This document shows, in pieces, positions 15,725 through 24,800 of a DNA stretch of 25,014 nt. The notes beneath the pieces are model-generated. The model was not told the origin of the DNA and did not search any database. It saw only the letters and a list, made by a program, of their open reading frames with translations. A program made the translations under genes and the position numbers. Source of the stretch: JBGSWL01 sp041752455 (GTDB taxonomy: Bacteria; Pseudomonadota; Alphaproteobacteria; Rhizobiales; Rhizobiaceae); NCBI GenBank assembly GCA_041752455.1, contig JBGSWL010000143.1, positions 1-25,014 on the forward strand, given 5' to 3'. How positions within the stretch are numbered: the stretch's first letter is position 1; every line of letters begins with the position of its first letter.

Positions 15725-16435
15725 ATGACAGCCGACCATCCATCAAAGCCCGGGCACGACCATGCTAACGAGGGCGAGCATGCAGATGGTGAAACCGATG
15801 GCCCACACACAAGCATGGCAACCGGCCCATTTCAGCGGCGCCGGTTGTCGGAAATCCTCAACGAGGTCGGCCAAGACACGAGCCGCGACGAAATCGCGGT
15901 CAACGATCTCATTGCGCTCCTTGGCAGTCGTGGACGCGCTGCGCTGATCCTGATCTTCGCATTTCCGAATGTTCTGCCGGCACCGCCGGGCGTTTCCGGC
16001 CTGCTTGGACTGCCATTGCTCTACCTCTCGCTCCAGATGATGCTCGGCAAGACGCCGTGGTTGCCGAAATTCATCGGAGAACGATCGATCCCGCGCGGCA
16101 GGTTTGCGCAGATGTTCGACCGTCTGGCGCCTTGGCTGGCGCGGGCCGAGCGCCTGCTCTCACCGCGCTGGCTGTTTCTCGTCGGACCAAGTCCCGAGCG
16201 TGCCCTCGGCATGCTTTGTCTCGTGCTGGCTGCGGTCCTTGCACTGCCCATCCCGCTTGGAAACATGCTTCCTGCCATGGCGATCTGCATGATCGCGCTT
16301 GGCATCCTCGAGCGCGACGGCGTCTGGGTTTTTGTCGGCCTTGCGACGGGGCTTGTTTCGCTCGGCATCGCCTCGGCGGTGGTTTACGCACTGATCAAGG
16401 CCGCGATCTTTCTGCTCCTCAACGCCTTCACGTGA
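15725..16435 (+). CDS. ExoD family membrane protein
   Basis: A 236-residue protein of the ExoD family, named for a Sinorhizobium gene needed for normal exopolysaccharide and alkaline tolerance; its biochemical role is unknown. After a 40-residue hydrophilic N-terminus comes the conserved core RRLSEILNEVG (39-49), DLIALLGSRGRAALILIFAFPNVLPAPPGVSG with FPNVLPAPPG being diagnostic, and PRWLFLVGPSPERALGMLCL. About four to five membrane segments are present. The N-terminal extension is rich in His, Asp, Glu and Gly (five His in the first 27 residues), a possible metal-binding tail not typical of all family members. The ATG at 15725 has only a weak ribosome site; a later start near residue 32 (MATGP) is possible and would remove this tail. 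It lies between terC and the CNNM-type gene with short gaps. Confidence 0.85.
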   Translation: MTADHPSKPGHDHANEGEHADGETDGPHTSMATGPFQRRRLSEILNEVGQDTSRDEIAVNDLIALLGSRGRAALILIFAFPNVLPAPPGVSGLLGLPLLYLSLQMMLGKTPWLPKFIGERSIPRGRFAQMFDRLAPWLARAERLLSPRWLFLVGPSPERALGMLCLVLAAVLALPIPLGNMLPAMAICMIALGILERDGVWVFVGLATGLVSLGIASAVVYALIKAAIFLLLNAFT

Positions 16436-16472
16436 TATAAGAAAACCACGACGCCACCCGGATCCTGTCCCC

Positions 16473-17750
16473 ATGCTGCTGGAAATTCTGCTCGTCTTCG
16501 CCCTGATCTTGGTCAACGGCGTGTTGGCGATGTCGGAATTGGCTATCGTCTCGGCCCGTACCGGCCGGCTGAAAGTGATGGCGGATCGCGGCAACAAGGG
16601 TGCGGAAATTGCCATCGGACTTGCAGCCGACCCCGGCAAGTTCCTGTCCAGCGTCCAGATCGGAATCACCCTCGTCGGTGTCCTGTCCGGTGCCTTTTCC
16701 GGTGCAACGCTCGGCGTGCGGCTGGCTGACGGGCTCATTTCGCTCGGCGTGAGCACTGCGCTCGCCCAAGCGCTGGGCGTCGGCGGCGTTGTTGTGGCTA
16801 TCACCTACTTGTCCCTGATCTTCGGAGAACTCGTGCCCAAGCAAATTGCCTTGCGGGCGCCGGAAGCATCGGCGAGCCGGATTGCTCCCCTCCTCAACTT
16901 CATCGCGATCGCCGCAGCGCCGCTGGTCTGGGTACTCAACCGGTCCGGCCAGCTGGTGCTTGCGATGCTCGGCCAATCGGGTACCTCCGACAGCAGCATG
17001 AGCGATGAGGAAGTCAAGCTTGTGCTGTCTGAGGCACAATCGGCCGGCGTGATGGAAAAAGCCGAAACCGAAATGATTGCCGGCGTGATGCGGATCGCGG
17101 ACCGGACGGCGCGCGGCCTGATGGTACCCCGGCACGAGGTCGAGATCGTCGATATCGGCGAGACCTCAGCCGAAATCATCCGCCGTTTTCGGGAAACCGG
17201 GCATTCACGCATCCTCGTGCGCGACGGCGACGCCGACAATATCATCGGCGTGTTCAAGTCGCGCGATTTTCTGGATTCCGGCACCTCCGAGCCGCTTGCC
17301 AATGCACGTTCGCGAGTGATCGAGACACCGGTCGTGCGCGACGGCATGGCCGGCCTCGATGTTCTCGAAACGCTGCGCGGCGCACCGGCACACATGGTCC
17401 TCGTCTATGACGAATATGGGCACTTCGAGGGCATCATCACGCCGATGGATGTGCTGGAGGCGATTGCAGGTCAATTCACCGAAGGCGGGGAACTGGAAGC
17501 AAAAGTCGTCGTGCGCGAAGACGGTAGCCTGCTTGTAGCCGGTTGGATGCCGGTCGACGAGTTTGCCGATCGCATTGGCCTGACATTGGACGAAGACCGC
17601 GACTACGAGACGGTGGCCGGGCTGGTTCTGGAGGAAATGGGCTCCCTTCCAGACCTTGGCGAGCACATTGATCTTGACGGCTGGCGCATCGAGGTCATCG
17701 ACCTCGACGGCCGGCGGATCGACAAGCTGCTGGTCCAGAAGATCGCCTGA
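16473..17750 (+). CDS. CNNM/CorB-type hemolysin-family transporter (DUF21, CBS pair, CorC domain)
   Basis: A 425-residue membrane protein of the TlyC/YfjD/CorB class. Bacterial members act in Mg2+ or Co2+ export and resistance; the name hemolysin is historical. The DUF21/CNNM transmembrane domain covers about 1-165, including SELAIVSART (21-30), QIGITLVGVLSG and GELVPKQIAL (118-127). A linker MSDEEVKLVL leads to two CBS domains (about 217-335; MVPR at 217-220, VYDEYGHFEGIITPMDVLEAI in the second). The C-terminal CorC/HlyC transporter-associated domain follows (about 350-425; DYETVAGLVLEEMGSLP). All expected parts are present. The start is the first ATG after exoD and is followed directly by the first helix. 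With TerC and ExoD it forms a likely metal and envelope-stress transcript. It ends 19 bases from the convergent modC stop, with no hairpin seen between them. Confidence 0.92.
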   Translation: MLLEILLVFALILVNGVLAMSELAIVSARTGRLKVMADRGNKGAEIAIGLAADPGKFLSSVQIGITLVGVLSGAFSGATLGVRLADGLISLGVSTALAQALGVGGVVVAITYLSLIFGELVPKQIALRAPEASASRIAPLLNFIAIAAAPLVWVLNRSGQLVLAMLGQSGTSDSSMSDEEVKLVLSEAQSAGVMEKAETEMIAGVMRIADRTARGLMVPRHEVEIVDIGETSAEIIRRFRETGHSRILVRDGDADNIIGVFKSRDFLDSGTSEPLANARSRVIETPVVRDGMAGLDVLETLRGAPAHMVLVYDEYGHFEGIITPMDVLEAIAGQFTEGGELEAKVVVREDGSLLVAGWMPVDEFADRIGLTLDEDRDYETVAGLVLEEMGSLPDLGEHIDLDGWRIEVIDLDGRRIDKLLVQKIA

Positions 17751-17769
17751 CGAAGCACGCAGCTGCCAT

Positions 17770-18882
17770 TCAATCCTGAGTATTTCGTTCACGGCGCGGC
17801 AGCGCCTGCCGGTCAAAGGCCACCGTTTTCACCAACGCGATCACCCCCTGCCCTTGCGCAAGGCCGAGGGTCTGCACTGCCGCGCGGGTGATGCGCGCGC
17901 GCAATTGCTGCCCGCCAAGGTCGAGCAACACTTCGGCAAAGGCGGTGTCAGCGTCGGGCGTGATCGTCAGGATCTTCGCCGGCAACTGGTTGCGGATGCT
18001 GAGCCCTTCGATCGGGGCCAGAGCCAGCGAGACGTCACGCGCGCGCACCCGCAGACGCACCTCCGCCCCTTCGGCAAGGCCGACTTCCGGCACTTCGAGC
18101 GTTGTACCCGACAGATTGATCCGCGTCAGATGCAGCGCAAAGTCCTGCGCGATGACGCGCCCGGAGAGCACTGCGCCAGCCTCGAACCGGCCCTGGACAT
18201 CGGCCAGATCAAGGCGCTGCAGCGTTTCGGCAACGCCGCCCTTGGCGACCACACGGCCAGCGGAAAGCGCAACGATGCGGTCGCAGATCTGCGTCACCTC
18301 TTCGAGCGCATGGGTGACATAGATGATCGGCAGGCCGAAGGCTCTGGGAAGCCGCGCGATGTAGGGCAGGATCTCAGCCTTGCGCCGTGTATCGAGTGCC
18401 GCCAGCGGCTCATCCATCAGCAGAAGTTGCGGGCGCGCCAGAAGCGTTCGCCCGATCGCCACCCGCTGGCGCTCGCCGCCGGAAAGCTGTGTCACGCCGC
18501 GCGCGAACAAGGGCGAAAGGTCCAGCACTTCGGCCACGTCGTCAAAGCTGTAGCGGGCCGGTTGCGAAGCGGCGCGGCGATGGGCGTAGTCGAGATTGGC
18601 GCGAACATTCAGATGCGGAAACAGCCGCGCATCCTGGAACACATGGCCGACGCCGCGCCGGTGCGGCGCCACGAATCGGCGCCCGTCCTGCCAGATTTCC
18701 TCGCCGAACCGCACATGGCCTTTGGCACCTTGCTCGAAACCAGAGATGACGCGCAGCAAGGTGGACTTGCCGCAGCCCGACGGGCCGAACAGGGCGGTGA
18801 TTCCCTGGCCTGCAAAATCTTCTGCAATCTCGAAGGAAAAATCAGGGTAGGCGAGACGCAGGTCGACGGACAGTTCGCTCAT
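17770..18882 (-). CDS. modC: Molybdate ABC transporter, ATP-binding protein ModC
   Basis: A 370-residue cytosolic ATPase that powers molybdate import with ModA and ModB. The Walker A motif GPSGCGKST is at 33-41, the Q-loop Q83 is in VFQD, the signature LSGGERQR is at 133-140, Walker B LLLMDEP at 153-159, the D-loop AALD follows, and the switch H191 is in VTHALEEV. The C-terminal part (about 230-360) is the TOBE/Mop-like regulatory domain with the phrase GLSIRNQLPAKI, which sets ModC apart from other importer ATPases and allows control by bound oxyanion. The ATG is 3 bases beyond the modB stop, so translation is probably coupled. Length is normal. Confidence 0.96.
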   Translation of the reverse strand: MSELSVDLRLAYPDFSFEIAEDFAGQGITALFGPSGCGKSTLLRVISGFEQGAKGHVRFGEEIWQDGRRFVAPHRRGVGHVFQDARLFPHLNVRANLDYAHRRAASQPARYSFDDVAEVLDLSPLFARGVTQLSGGERQRVAIGRTLLARPQLLLMDEPLAALDTRRKAEILPYIARLPRAFGLPIIYVTHALEEVTQICDRIVALSAGRVVAKGGVAETLQRLDLADVQGRFEAGAVLSGRVIAQDFALHLTRINLSGTTLEVPEVGLAEGAEVRLRVRARDVSLALAPIEGLSIRNQLPAKILTITPDADTAFAEVLLDLGGQQLRARITRAAVQTLGLAQGQGVIALVKTVAFDRQALPRRERNTQD

Positions 18883-18885
18883 GGA

Positions 18886-19563
18886 TCAGCCCGCCCTGAC
18901 CGGAAACCGGCGGTTGACCGTATAGACCGCCAGCAGCACCGTGAACGAGAAGACCAGCAGGATCGCCGCAAGTGTGTGGGCGGCCGCGTAGTTGATGGTC
19001 TCCACATGCTCGTAGATCTGGATCGACACCACCTTTGTGCGGCCGGGAATGTTGCCCCCGACCATCAGCACGACGCCGAACTCGCCAATCGTATGGGCAA
19101 AGGTCAGGACGATCGCAGTCAGATAGCCGCGCAGTGCCATCGGCGAGGCAACCGAAACAAAGGCGTCGAACGGCGACGCGCGCAGGCTGGCGGCGGCTTC
19201 CAGCGGCGCGCGCCCGACCGTCTCGAAGGCCCCCTGCAACGGCTGCACCATGAACGGCAGCGAATAGAGCGCGGACGCAATCACGAGGCCGGTGAACGAG
19301 AAGGTCAGCGTCGATCCGGTCACCGACAGCCAGGCGCCACCGAGTGCGCTGTTGGGACTCATCAGAACCAGAAGATAGAAACCGAGCACGGTGGGCGGCA
19401 GCACCAGCGGCAAGGCCGTTACCGCCTCCACCACCGGCTTTGCCGCCGAGCGGGTATGGGCCAGCCACCAGGCGATCGGCGTTCCGACCAGTAGAAGGAT
19501 CACCGTTGTCAGCGCGGCAAGCTGGGCGGTCAGCCAGAGCGGGCCGAAGTCGATGCTGGCCAT
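18886..19563 (-). CDS. modB: Molybdate ABC transporter, permease ModB
   Basis: A 225-residue inner-membrane channel subunit. Five hydrophobic segments are visible, and the EAA coupling loop that contacts ModC reads EAAASLRASPFDAFVSVASP. It is followed by the ModB-type phrase IGEFGVVLMVGGNIPGRT. The start at 19563 was chosen because it leaves 4 bases after the modA stop and begins the family-typical FGPLWLTAQLA; the ATG at 19599 lies inside modA. It is the middle gene of the modABC operon, with near-contiguous spacing on both sides. Confidence 0.96.
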   Translation of the reverse strand: MASIDFGPLWLTAQLAALTTVILLLVGTPIAWWLAHTRSAAKPVVEAVTALPLVLPPTVLGFYLLVLMSPNSALGGAWLSVTGSTLTFSFTGLVIASALYSLPFMVQPLQGAFETVGRAPLEAAASLRASPFDAFVSVASPMALRGYLTAIVLTFAHTIGEFGVVLMVGGNIPGRTKVVSIQIYEHVETINYAAAHTLAAILLVFSFTVLLAVYTVNRRFPVRAG

Positions 19564-19567
19564 CGCG

Positions 19568-20335
19568 TCAATTTCCCGTGCCGTAGCCGTGGTCCGCAAT
19601 CACCTGCAACGCTTCCGGTGACTTGAGGAATTCGAGAAACGCCCTTGCCGCCGGGTTGGCTTCGCCTGCCTTTAGCAGCACGGCATCCTGGCGGATCGGC
19701 GTGAACATGTCCTTCGGCACAAGCAACCAACTGCCCGTCGGTTCCTTTCCGGGCGCCTTGATCGCTGACAGCGCGACAAAGCCGACTTCGGCGGCACCCG
19801 TTGCGACCAGCGAAAAGGTCTGACCGATGTTCTGGCCCATCACGATCTTGGGGGAAAGGCTGTCCCACAACCCCATGGCCTGCAAAGCCTCGCGCGCGGC
19901 AATGCCGTAAGGTGCCAGATCCGGATTGGCGATGGCGACATAACGCAGGTCCGCATTTTCGAGCGCAGCCTTGGCGTCGTTGCCGATGATTGCGGGGTCG
20001 GCGCTGTAGAGCGCCAGTTGCCCGACCGCATAGGTGAAACGCGTTCCTGCCACGGCCCTGCCCTCGGCTTCCAGTTTTGCGGGTGTCGTCGCGTCCGCCG
20101 ACAGAAGCACATCGAAGGGTGCGCCTTCACCGATCTGCGCATAGAGCTTGCCCGTCGATCCGGTGGTCAGCAGAAGGTCATGACCCGTCGCGGCCTTGAA
20201 CATCGGCGTCAGCTTTTCCGCGGCGTCAGCGAAATTTGCCGCGACTGCGACGAGTGCCGTTTCGGCCGCTGCACACACCGAGGAAAGCGGCAGTGCGACA
20301 ACCAGCGCCAGCAGGCAAGAACGGATCATCGTCAT
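19568..20335 (-). CDS. modA: Molybdate-binding periplasmic protein ModA
   Basis: A 255-residue solute-binding protein that captures molybdate (or tungstate) in the periplasm. The signal peptide ends near VCAAAE. The family marks are VAVAANFADAAEKL at the mature N-terminus, TTGSTGKLYAQIGEGAPFDV, ANPDLAPYG and GQNIGQTFSLVATGAAEVGFVALS. The first oxyanion-binding loop reads AANF, as in the Azotobacter-type branch, rather than AASL as in E. coli. Two ATGs, 20335 and 20329, follow GGAGG; the first gives a 5-base spacing and the second 11, so either is possible. It is the first gene of modABC and is divergent from the CIA30-domain gene. No molybdate-responsive regulator (ModE, MopA/B) is in the window. 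Confidence 0.95.
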   Translation of the reverse strand: MTMIRSCLLALVVALPLSSVCAAAETALVAVAANFADAAEKLTPMFKAATGHDLLLTTGSTGKLYAQIGEGAPFDVLLSADATTPAKLEAEGRAVAGTRFTYAVGQLALYSADPAIIGNDAKAALENADLRYVAIANPDLAPYGIAAREALQAMGLWDSLSPKIVMGQNIGQTFSLVATGAAEVGFVALSAIKAPGKEPTGSWLLVPKDMFTPIRQDAVLLKAGEANPAARAFLEFLKSPEALQVIADHGYGTGN

Positions 20336-20364
20336 GGGCCCTCCACCAATTCCGGCCGGATCCA

Positions 20365-20393
20365 CATATCGCTAGCACCAGCAGCGATGGCAA
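20365..20393 (-). promoter_or_regulatory. modABC promoter with overlapping dyad
   Basis: On the minus strand, TTGCCA (20393-20388) and GATATG (20370-20365) are 17 bases apart. An inverted repeat ATCGCT (20368-20373) / AGCGAT (20383-20388), with a 9-base centre, fills the spacer and touches both promoter elements, an arrangement typical of repression. The half-site resembles the ends of ModE boxes, but the spacing between CG pairs is shorter than in the E. coli ModE site, so this is a hypothesis. Confidence 0.45.
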
Positions 20394-20444
20394 CGTAAAT
20401 TCTCCGGGACGTGGCACTGGATCGACGATGTAGAAAGAACTGCG

Positions 20445-21008
20445 ATGCGCCAACTGATCGGTCTTATGCTTGCTGCCGCGGTAACGGTCGCGGGATTGCC
20501 CGCCGCAACAGCCCATGCCGGCGAAACCATGATCGAGGACTTCACAATGCAGCCTGACACCCGCTGGCGCTTTTTCACCGATCAGGTCATGGGCGGCGTC
20601 TCCACCGGCCAAGTGGCATTTCCCGGCGAAGGCGGCGAGACGTTTGCCCGCATGACCGGCAAGGTCAGCACCGCCAACCGGGGCGGCTTCATCCAGATGC
20701 GGCTGGAACTCGACGGCGCGCCACCGGCCGAAACCAAGGGCGTGCGCCTTGTCGTTCGCGGCAACGATCAGCGCTATTTCGTGCATCTGCGCACCACGGG
20801 CGCCGTCCTGCCGTGGCAATATTACCAGGCCGGGTTTGATGTCGGGGCGCAGTGGAAAGAAGTGCGTCTTCCACTCGATGCTTTTGCCGCCTCCGGCCCG
20901 CTGCTGCGCGCGGCGCTGCGTCCTTCAAGCGTGACGTCGGTTGCCATCGTTGCCTATGGCCGCGATCACGAGGCGCAGATCGACGTTCGCGAGGTCGGTT
21001 TCTATTGA
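20445..21008 (+). CDS. Secreted CIA30-domain protein
   Basis: A 187-residue protein with a clear signal peptide (1-25, ATAHA/GE) and a single CIA30 domain, named for the complex I intermediate-associated protein 30 (NDUFAF1). The domain is a galactose-binding-like jelly roll. Diagnostic phrases are WRFFTDQVMGGVSTG (41-55), GKVSTANRGGFIQMR (72-86), KGVRLVVRGNDQRYFVHLRT and the final beta-strand DVREVGFY. In bacteria these secreted versions have no proven role in complex I and may bind a ligand or protein in the periplasm. The start is the ATG before the signal peptide; the ribosome site is a weak AGAAAG. It is divergent from modA and followed by a GC hairpin, then by the alternative oxidase gene. 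Confidence 0.87.
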   Translation: MRQLIGLMLAAAVTVAGLPAATAHAGETMIEDFTMQPDTRWRFFTDQVMGGVSTGQVAFPGEGGETFARMTGKVSTANRGGFIQMRLELDGAPPAETKGVRLVVRGNDQRYFVHLRTTGAVLPWQYYQAGFDVGAQWKEVRLPLDAFAASGPLLRAALRPSSVTSVAIVAYGRDHEAQIDVREVGFY

Positions 21009-21022
21009 TCAGCCTTGTGCGA

Positions 21023-21039
21023 CCCCGGCAAGGCCGGGG
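21023..21039 (+). terminator. GC hairpin after the CIA30 gene
   Basis: CCCCGGC (21023-21029) and GCCGGGG (21033-21039) form a perfect 7-bp stem with the loop AAG, 15 bases after the stop codon. No T-run follows, so it may be only a partial terminator before the oxidase gene. No clear promoter was recognised in the remaining 90 bases. Confidence 0.5.
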
Positions 21040-21131
21040 GCGGCAGGGTGTCGCGGCAACTTGCGCGATGGCACGGTGCGCACGATTTCCGGAACATACC
21101 AATTTGGAAGGACCAGAAGGACAAGAGAACC

Positions 21132-21818
21132 ATGCCTGACACCAATAAATTTCCCGACGACCAGCGCGTGCTGAACAGCCACAAGCAGCCCGAGAATTTC
21201 TCGGACCGTGTCGCGTTCCGCGTGGTCAAGGCGATGCGGGTCTTTGCCGACGCATTTTTCGCCAAACGTTATGGCCACCGCGCGGTCGTGCTCGAAACCG
21301 TCGCTGCCGTGCCGGGCATGGTCGGCGGATTGCTGCAGCACCTGAAATCGATCCGCCACATCCGCGATGACGAAGGCTGGATCCGCGAACTGCTCGACGA
21401 GGCTGAAAACGAGCGCATGCATCTGATGACATTCATCGAGATCGCGCAGCCGTCATGGTTCGAGCGCTGGCTGATCATGCTGGCGCAGGCGGTCTTCTTC
21501 AACCTCTACTTCTTCCTCTATCTGTTCTTTCCGAAGACCGCGCACCGGGTCGTCGGCTATCTCGAGGAAGAAGCCGTGGTCAGCTACACGCAGTATCTTG
21601 CGCAGATTGACGATGGCCATCAGGACAATGTGGCAGCGCCGAAGCTGGCGATTGACTACTGGAAGCTCGCGCCCGATGCGCGCCTGCGCGACGTAGTCAT
21701 TGCGGTCCGGGCGGATGAAGCCAAACACCGCGATGTCAACCATGGCTTTGCCGACAAGCTTGCCAGCGGAAAATCGAACCACCAGGCCTCGCAGGAAACG
21801 CTGGCGCAAACACAGTAA
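21132..21818 (+). CDS. Alternative oxidase (AOX), cyanide-insensitive ubiquinol oxidase
   Basis: A 228-residue di-iron membrane-surface enzyme that oxidises ubiquinol and reduces oxygen to water without pumping protons, so respiration can continue when heme-copper oxidases are blocked by cyanide, sulfide, nitric oxide or copper shortage. All six predicted iron ligands are visible: E55 (VLETVA), E94 and H97 (NERMHL), E145 (GYLEEEA), E196 and H199 (RADEAKHRDVNH). Two hydrophobic helices lie at about 56-68 and 115-134. The ATG at 21132 is preceded by AGGAC and AAGAG; the frame open to 21015 is non-homologous. AOX is common in plants and fungi but patchy in Alphaproteobacteria. Length is like other bacterial AOX, without a mitochondrial extension. 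It is convergent with the autotransporter gene. Confidence 0.95.
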   Translation: MPDTNKFPDDQRVLNSHKQPENFSDRVAFRVVKAMRVFADAFFAKRYGHRAVVLETVAAVPGMVGGLLQHLKSIRHIRDDEGWIRELLDEAENERMHLMTFIEIAQPSWFERWLIMLAQAVFFNLYFFLYLFFPKTAHRVVGYLEEEAVVSYTQYLAQIDDGHQDNVAAPKLAIDYWKLAPDARLRDVVIAVRADEAKHRDVNHGFADKLASGKSNHQASQETLAQTQ

Positions 21819-21851
21819 CGCGGTCTGCGCCCTGCCGGCCCTGCGCCTCTG

Positions 21852-24800
21852 TCAGAACCGCTTGCGCAGGGTCGCGGTGCCGCCAACAGCCTGATACTCG
21901 TCTGCAAACAAGCCGTCGAAATATCCGCCAAGCTGGAACTGCCAGCCGCTCGGATCGGAAACGCCCAAGGCGGCGTCAAGGCGTGCGCGAAGCTGTCCCT
22001 CGTCAGGCGACGCGGCGCTTGCCGCGCCTTCCTGTTTGTCGAATGTCCAGATGCCCGTCACGCCCAGGCGCGGTGCCACCATCCGCCCGTCACCCACATC
22101 GAAGCTCCGGCTGATGGACGGCCCGAAGTTGAGTTCTCCGAGCGATACGGTCTGTTCGCCGATCGCGTTCCCCAGCGTGTCGATGTAGGCTTGCTGGGTT
22201 TCCTTGAACCAGTTGACCTCGAGTTTCGGAGTGACCTCCCAGCCAGAGAGCATGTAGCTGCCCGAAACCTTTGCCGATGCAAGGAACCGCTCGGTTTCGA
22301 AACCGTCTGTGTACGTGCCGAGTGGCGAGATGTCGTTGTCTGATCGTCCCCAGGACGCCCGCGCCATCACTCGCAGGTTGGTTCCGGGCAGGCGGGCAGC
22401 GAGATAGGGCCCCGCCATCCAGCCGCGGCCGCCGAAATCGCTGCCGGAGGCGCTGTTTTCCTGCGTGTAGCTGTCAAATTGGACAAGAGCGCCAATGGCC
22501 AGATCGCGGCTGACGAAGTAGTGCCCACCCAGATTTCCAATCAGATAGGTACCGACGGTTTCGTCAGTCGTTGAGCGGGCGCCCTGCAGGTTCATCCAAA
22601 TATCGTACTTGCGCAGTGTCCCGGCGGCGTCGACGCCGACCGTTGCGTCACTCGTGGCCACTGCCTCGACACCGGCGGGCCCTGCAGCCAGCGGATATGC
22701 GGCATCCGCGCGTCCAAACATGCGGGCTTCGATGTTTCCGGCCGACGCCTGTCCGGGCATCGCGCCTGCCTGTTGGCCCTGCTGTCCTTCCCCTGCCATC
22801 ACGCGGTCAAAATGGCTGAGGCTTGTGGAAAATGCGAAAGTCACATCGTCTGACGAGCCATTGATCGACAGAAGACCGAGCGGACCGCCGACGCCCGCTG
22901 TCGGGTCGAAGGCAAAACCCAGAACATCCGGCTGATTGCCAAGGATCAGGTGCATGCGGTCGACCAGCGCGTTGGCGATGGCTTCCTGGGTTTCTTCGAC
23001 GACGCTGCTGCCAACAGTCACAACCTGCGATGCGGTGTTGCCATTGTTGGCGACGTCGAAGGCGGCGTTTTCCGGCACGCTGATCGTCGCATCACCACCG
23101 CCGGTTGGCGTGATCGTCACGTCAAAGCTGTTGCCGGTTCCCGGCGCAAGGTCCGTCACCGCGCCGTTGGTCACCAGAATGTCGGCCTCGTCGAACCCGG
23201 TCACGGGCTCGTCGAACGTGACCACAAGACTGAACGACTGACCGGCCGTCACGCTGCCGGGTGCGCCGGTTATGGTGACCGACGGGCGTGTCGTGTCCTC
23301 GACCGTGACCGTGAAGCTGGCGGTTGCCACATTGCCTGCACTGTCGGCGGCGGTGAAGGTATTGGTTGTCACACCCAGCGGGAAATCCGCGCCTGAGGGC
23401 AAGCCAGCCGTCTGCGTCGGCACGATGGTACCATCAACCGGATCCGTCGCCGTAACCGAAGCGTAGGTGACTGGTGTGGCGGACTGACCGTTGCTGCTGA
23501 CCCGGATATTGTCCGGAACAACCAGCGTGGGGGCCTCGCCGTCGGTCACCGTCACCCTAAAGGAAACGGAGTTTGTGTTGTTTGCGGCGTCGGTTACCAT
23601 GAACGTGTTGGTGGTCACGCCGACCGGAAATGCTGAACCCGATGGCAGTCCGGCGGTCTGAACCGGTGTCAGTGCGCCGTCCACGTCATCGTTTGCAGTG
23701 GGTGGCGTGAAGACAACCGTTGCGGTTGCTTGTCCTGCGTCGGTTTCAACCGAGATGTCAGCCGGGACACCCGCGAAAACCGGCGCCGTGCCATCGGTGA
23801 TGGTAAAGCTGCGGGTTTCCTGCGCCGCCGCTTGATAGTTGGCATCGCCCGCTTGATCAGCAGTGACCGTGCAGATGCCCGGTCGCAGTACTGTTGCGAC
23901 CGTGCCCGAAACCGAACAAACCGCCGGTGTCATGGAAGCAAAGGTTACAGGCAAGCCGGACGATGCCGAAGCATTCAGGTTCACCTGCTCGTTGACGACG
24001 AAGTTGGTAATGTCAGAGAGCGAATCCAGCGTGATGGTCTGGCCCGCCTGCCCGATGGCAAAGGAATCCGTCACCGGGATTGCGGAGGCGTAGTTGTCAT
24101 TGCCGGCCTGGCTTGCCGTGATCGAGCAGATGCCTGCGCCGACAAATGTCACCGTAGCGCCATTACTGCCTCCGGTCGTGCAGACGGCAGCCGAGTTGGA
24201 AGCGAACGTCACCGGGTTGCCCGATGCGCCGCCGGTCGCCGACAAGGCCACCGTGCCGCCGGGAGCGAAGGTCTGTGCCGCGGGCGGCGTAAAGGCGATT
24301 GTCTGGCCTGCCTGGCCGTTCGACATCGCAAAATTGATGCCTGTCGTGATGCCTGCCACCGTGGCAGTCACGTTGTAGGTCCCGGCCGTCCCATTGGCGG
24401 CCGCAGTGACGCTGGCCCTTCCGTCGGCTCCGGTGACCGCGCTCGAGGAGCCGAGCACGGCCGAGGCGCCGGCGTTGGGCACAGCGAAATTGACCGTCAC
24501 GCCTTGGATCGGGTTGTTGGCGAAGTCGCGCACGATCGCCACAAGGGGCTGCGCGAAATCCGTCGAGATCACTGCTGTCTGTCCTGCGCCCGACTCGACT
24601 GCCAGCGTGGCCGGCGTGGCGACCGCGGTGAGAGCGCTTGCGGTCGTGGCCGTGCCGCCTGCCCCCGACTGCGTAGAGGTCACCGTGCCCGTGGTGTAGT
24701 TGTAGACACCTGCGACCGTGGTCCGGACCGGCAATGTCACGACGCAAGTTCCATTGGCATCAATGCTGCCGCCAGAGAAAGCAAAGGTTCCGTTGACGCC

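Noticed and set aside
17656..19494. A 612-codon plus-strand open frame
   Set aside because: It lies opposite modC and modB and overlaps the end of the CNNM-type gene; the composition is that of an antisense shadow.
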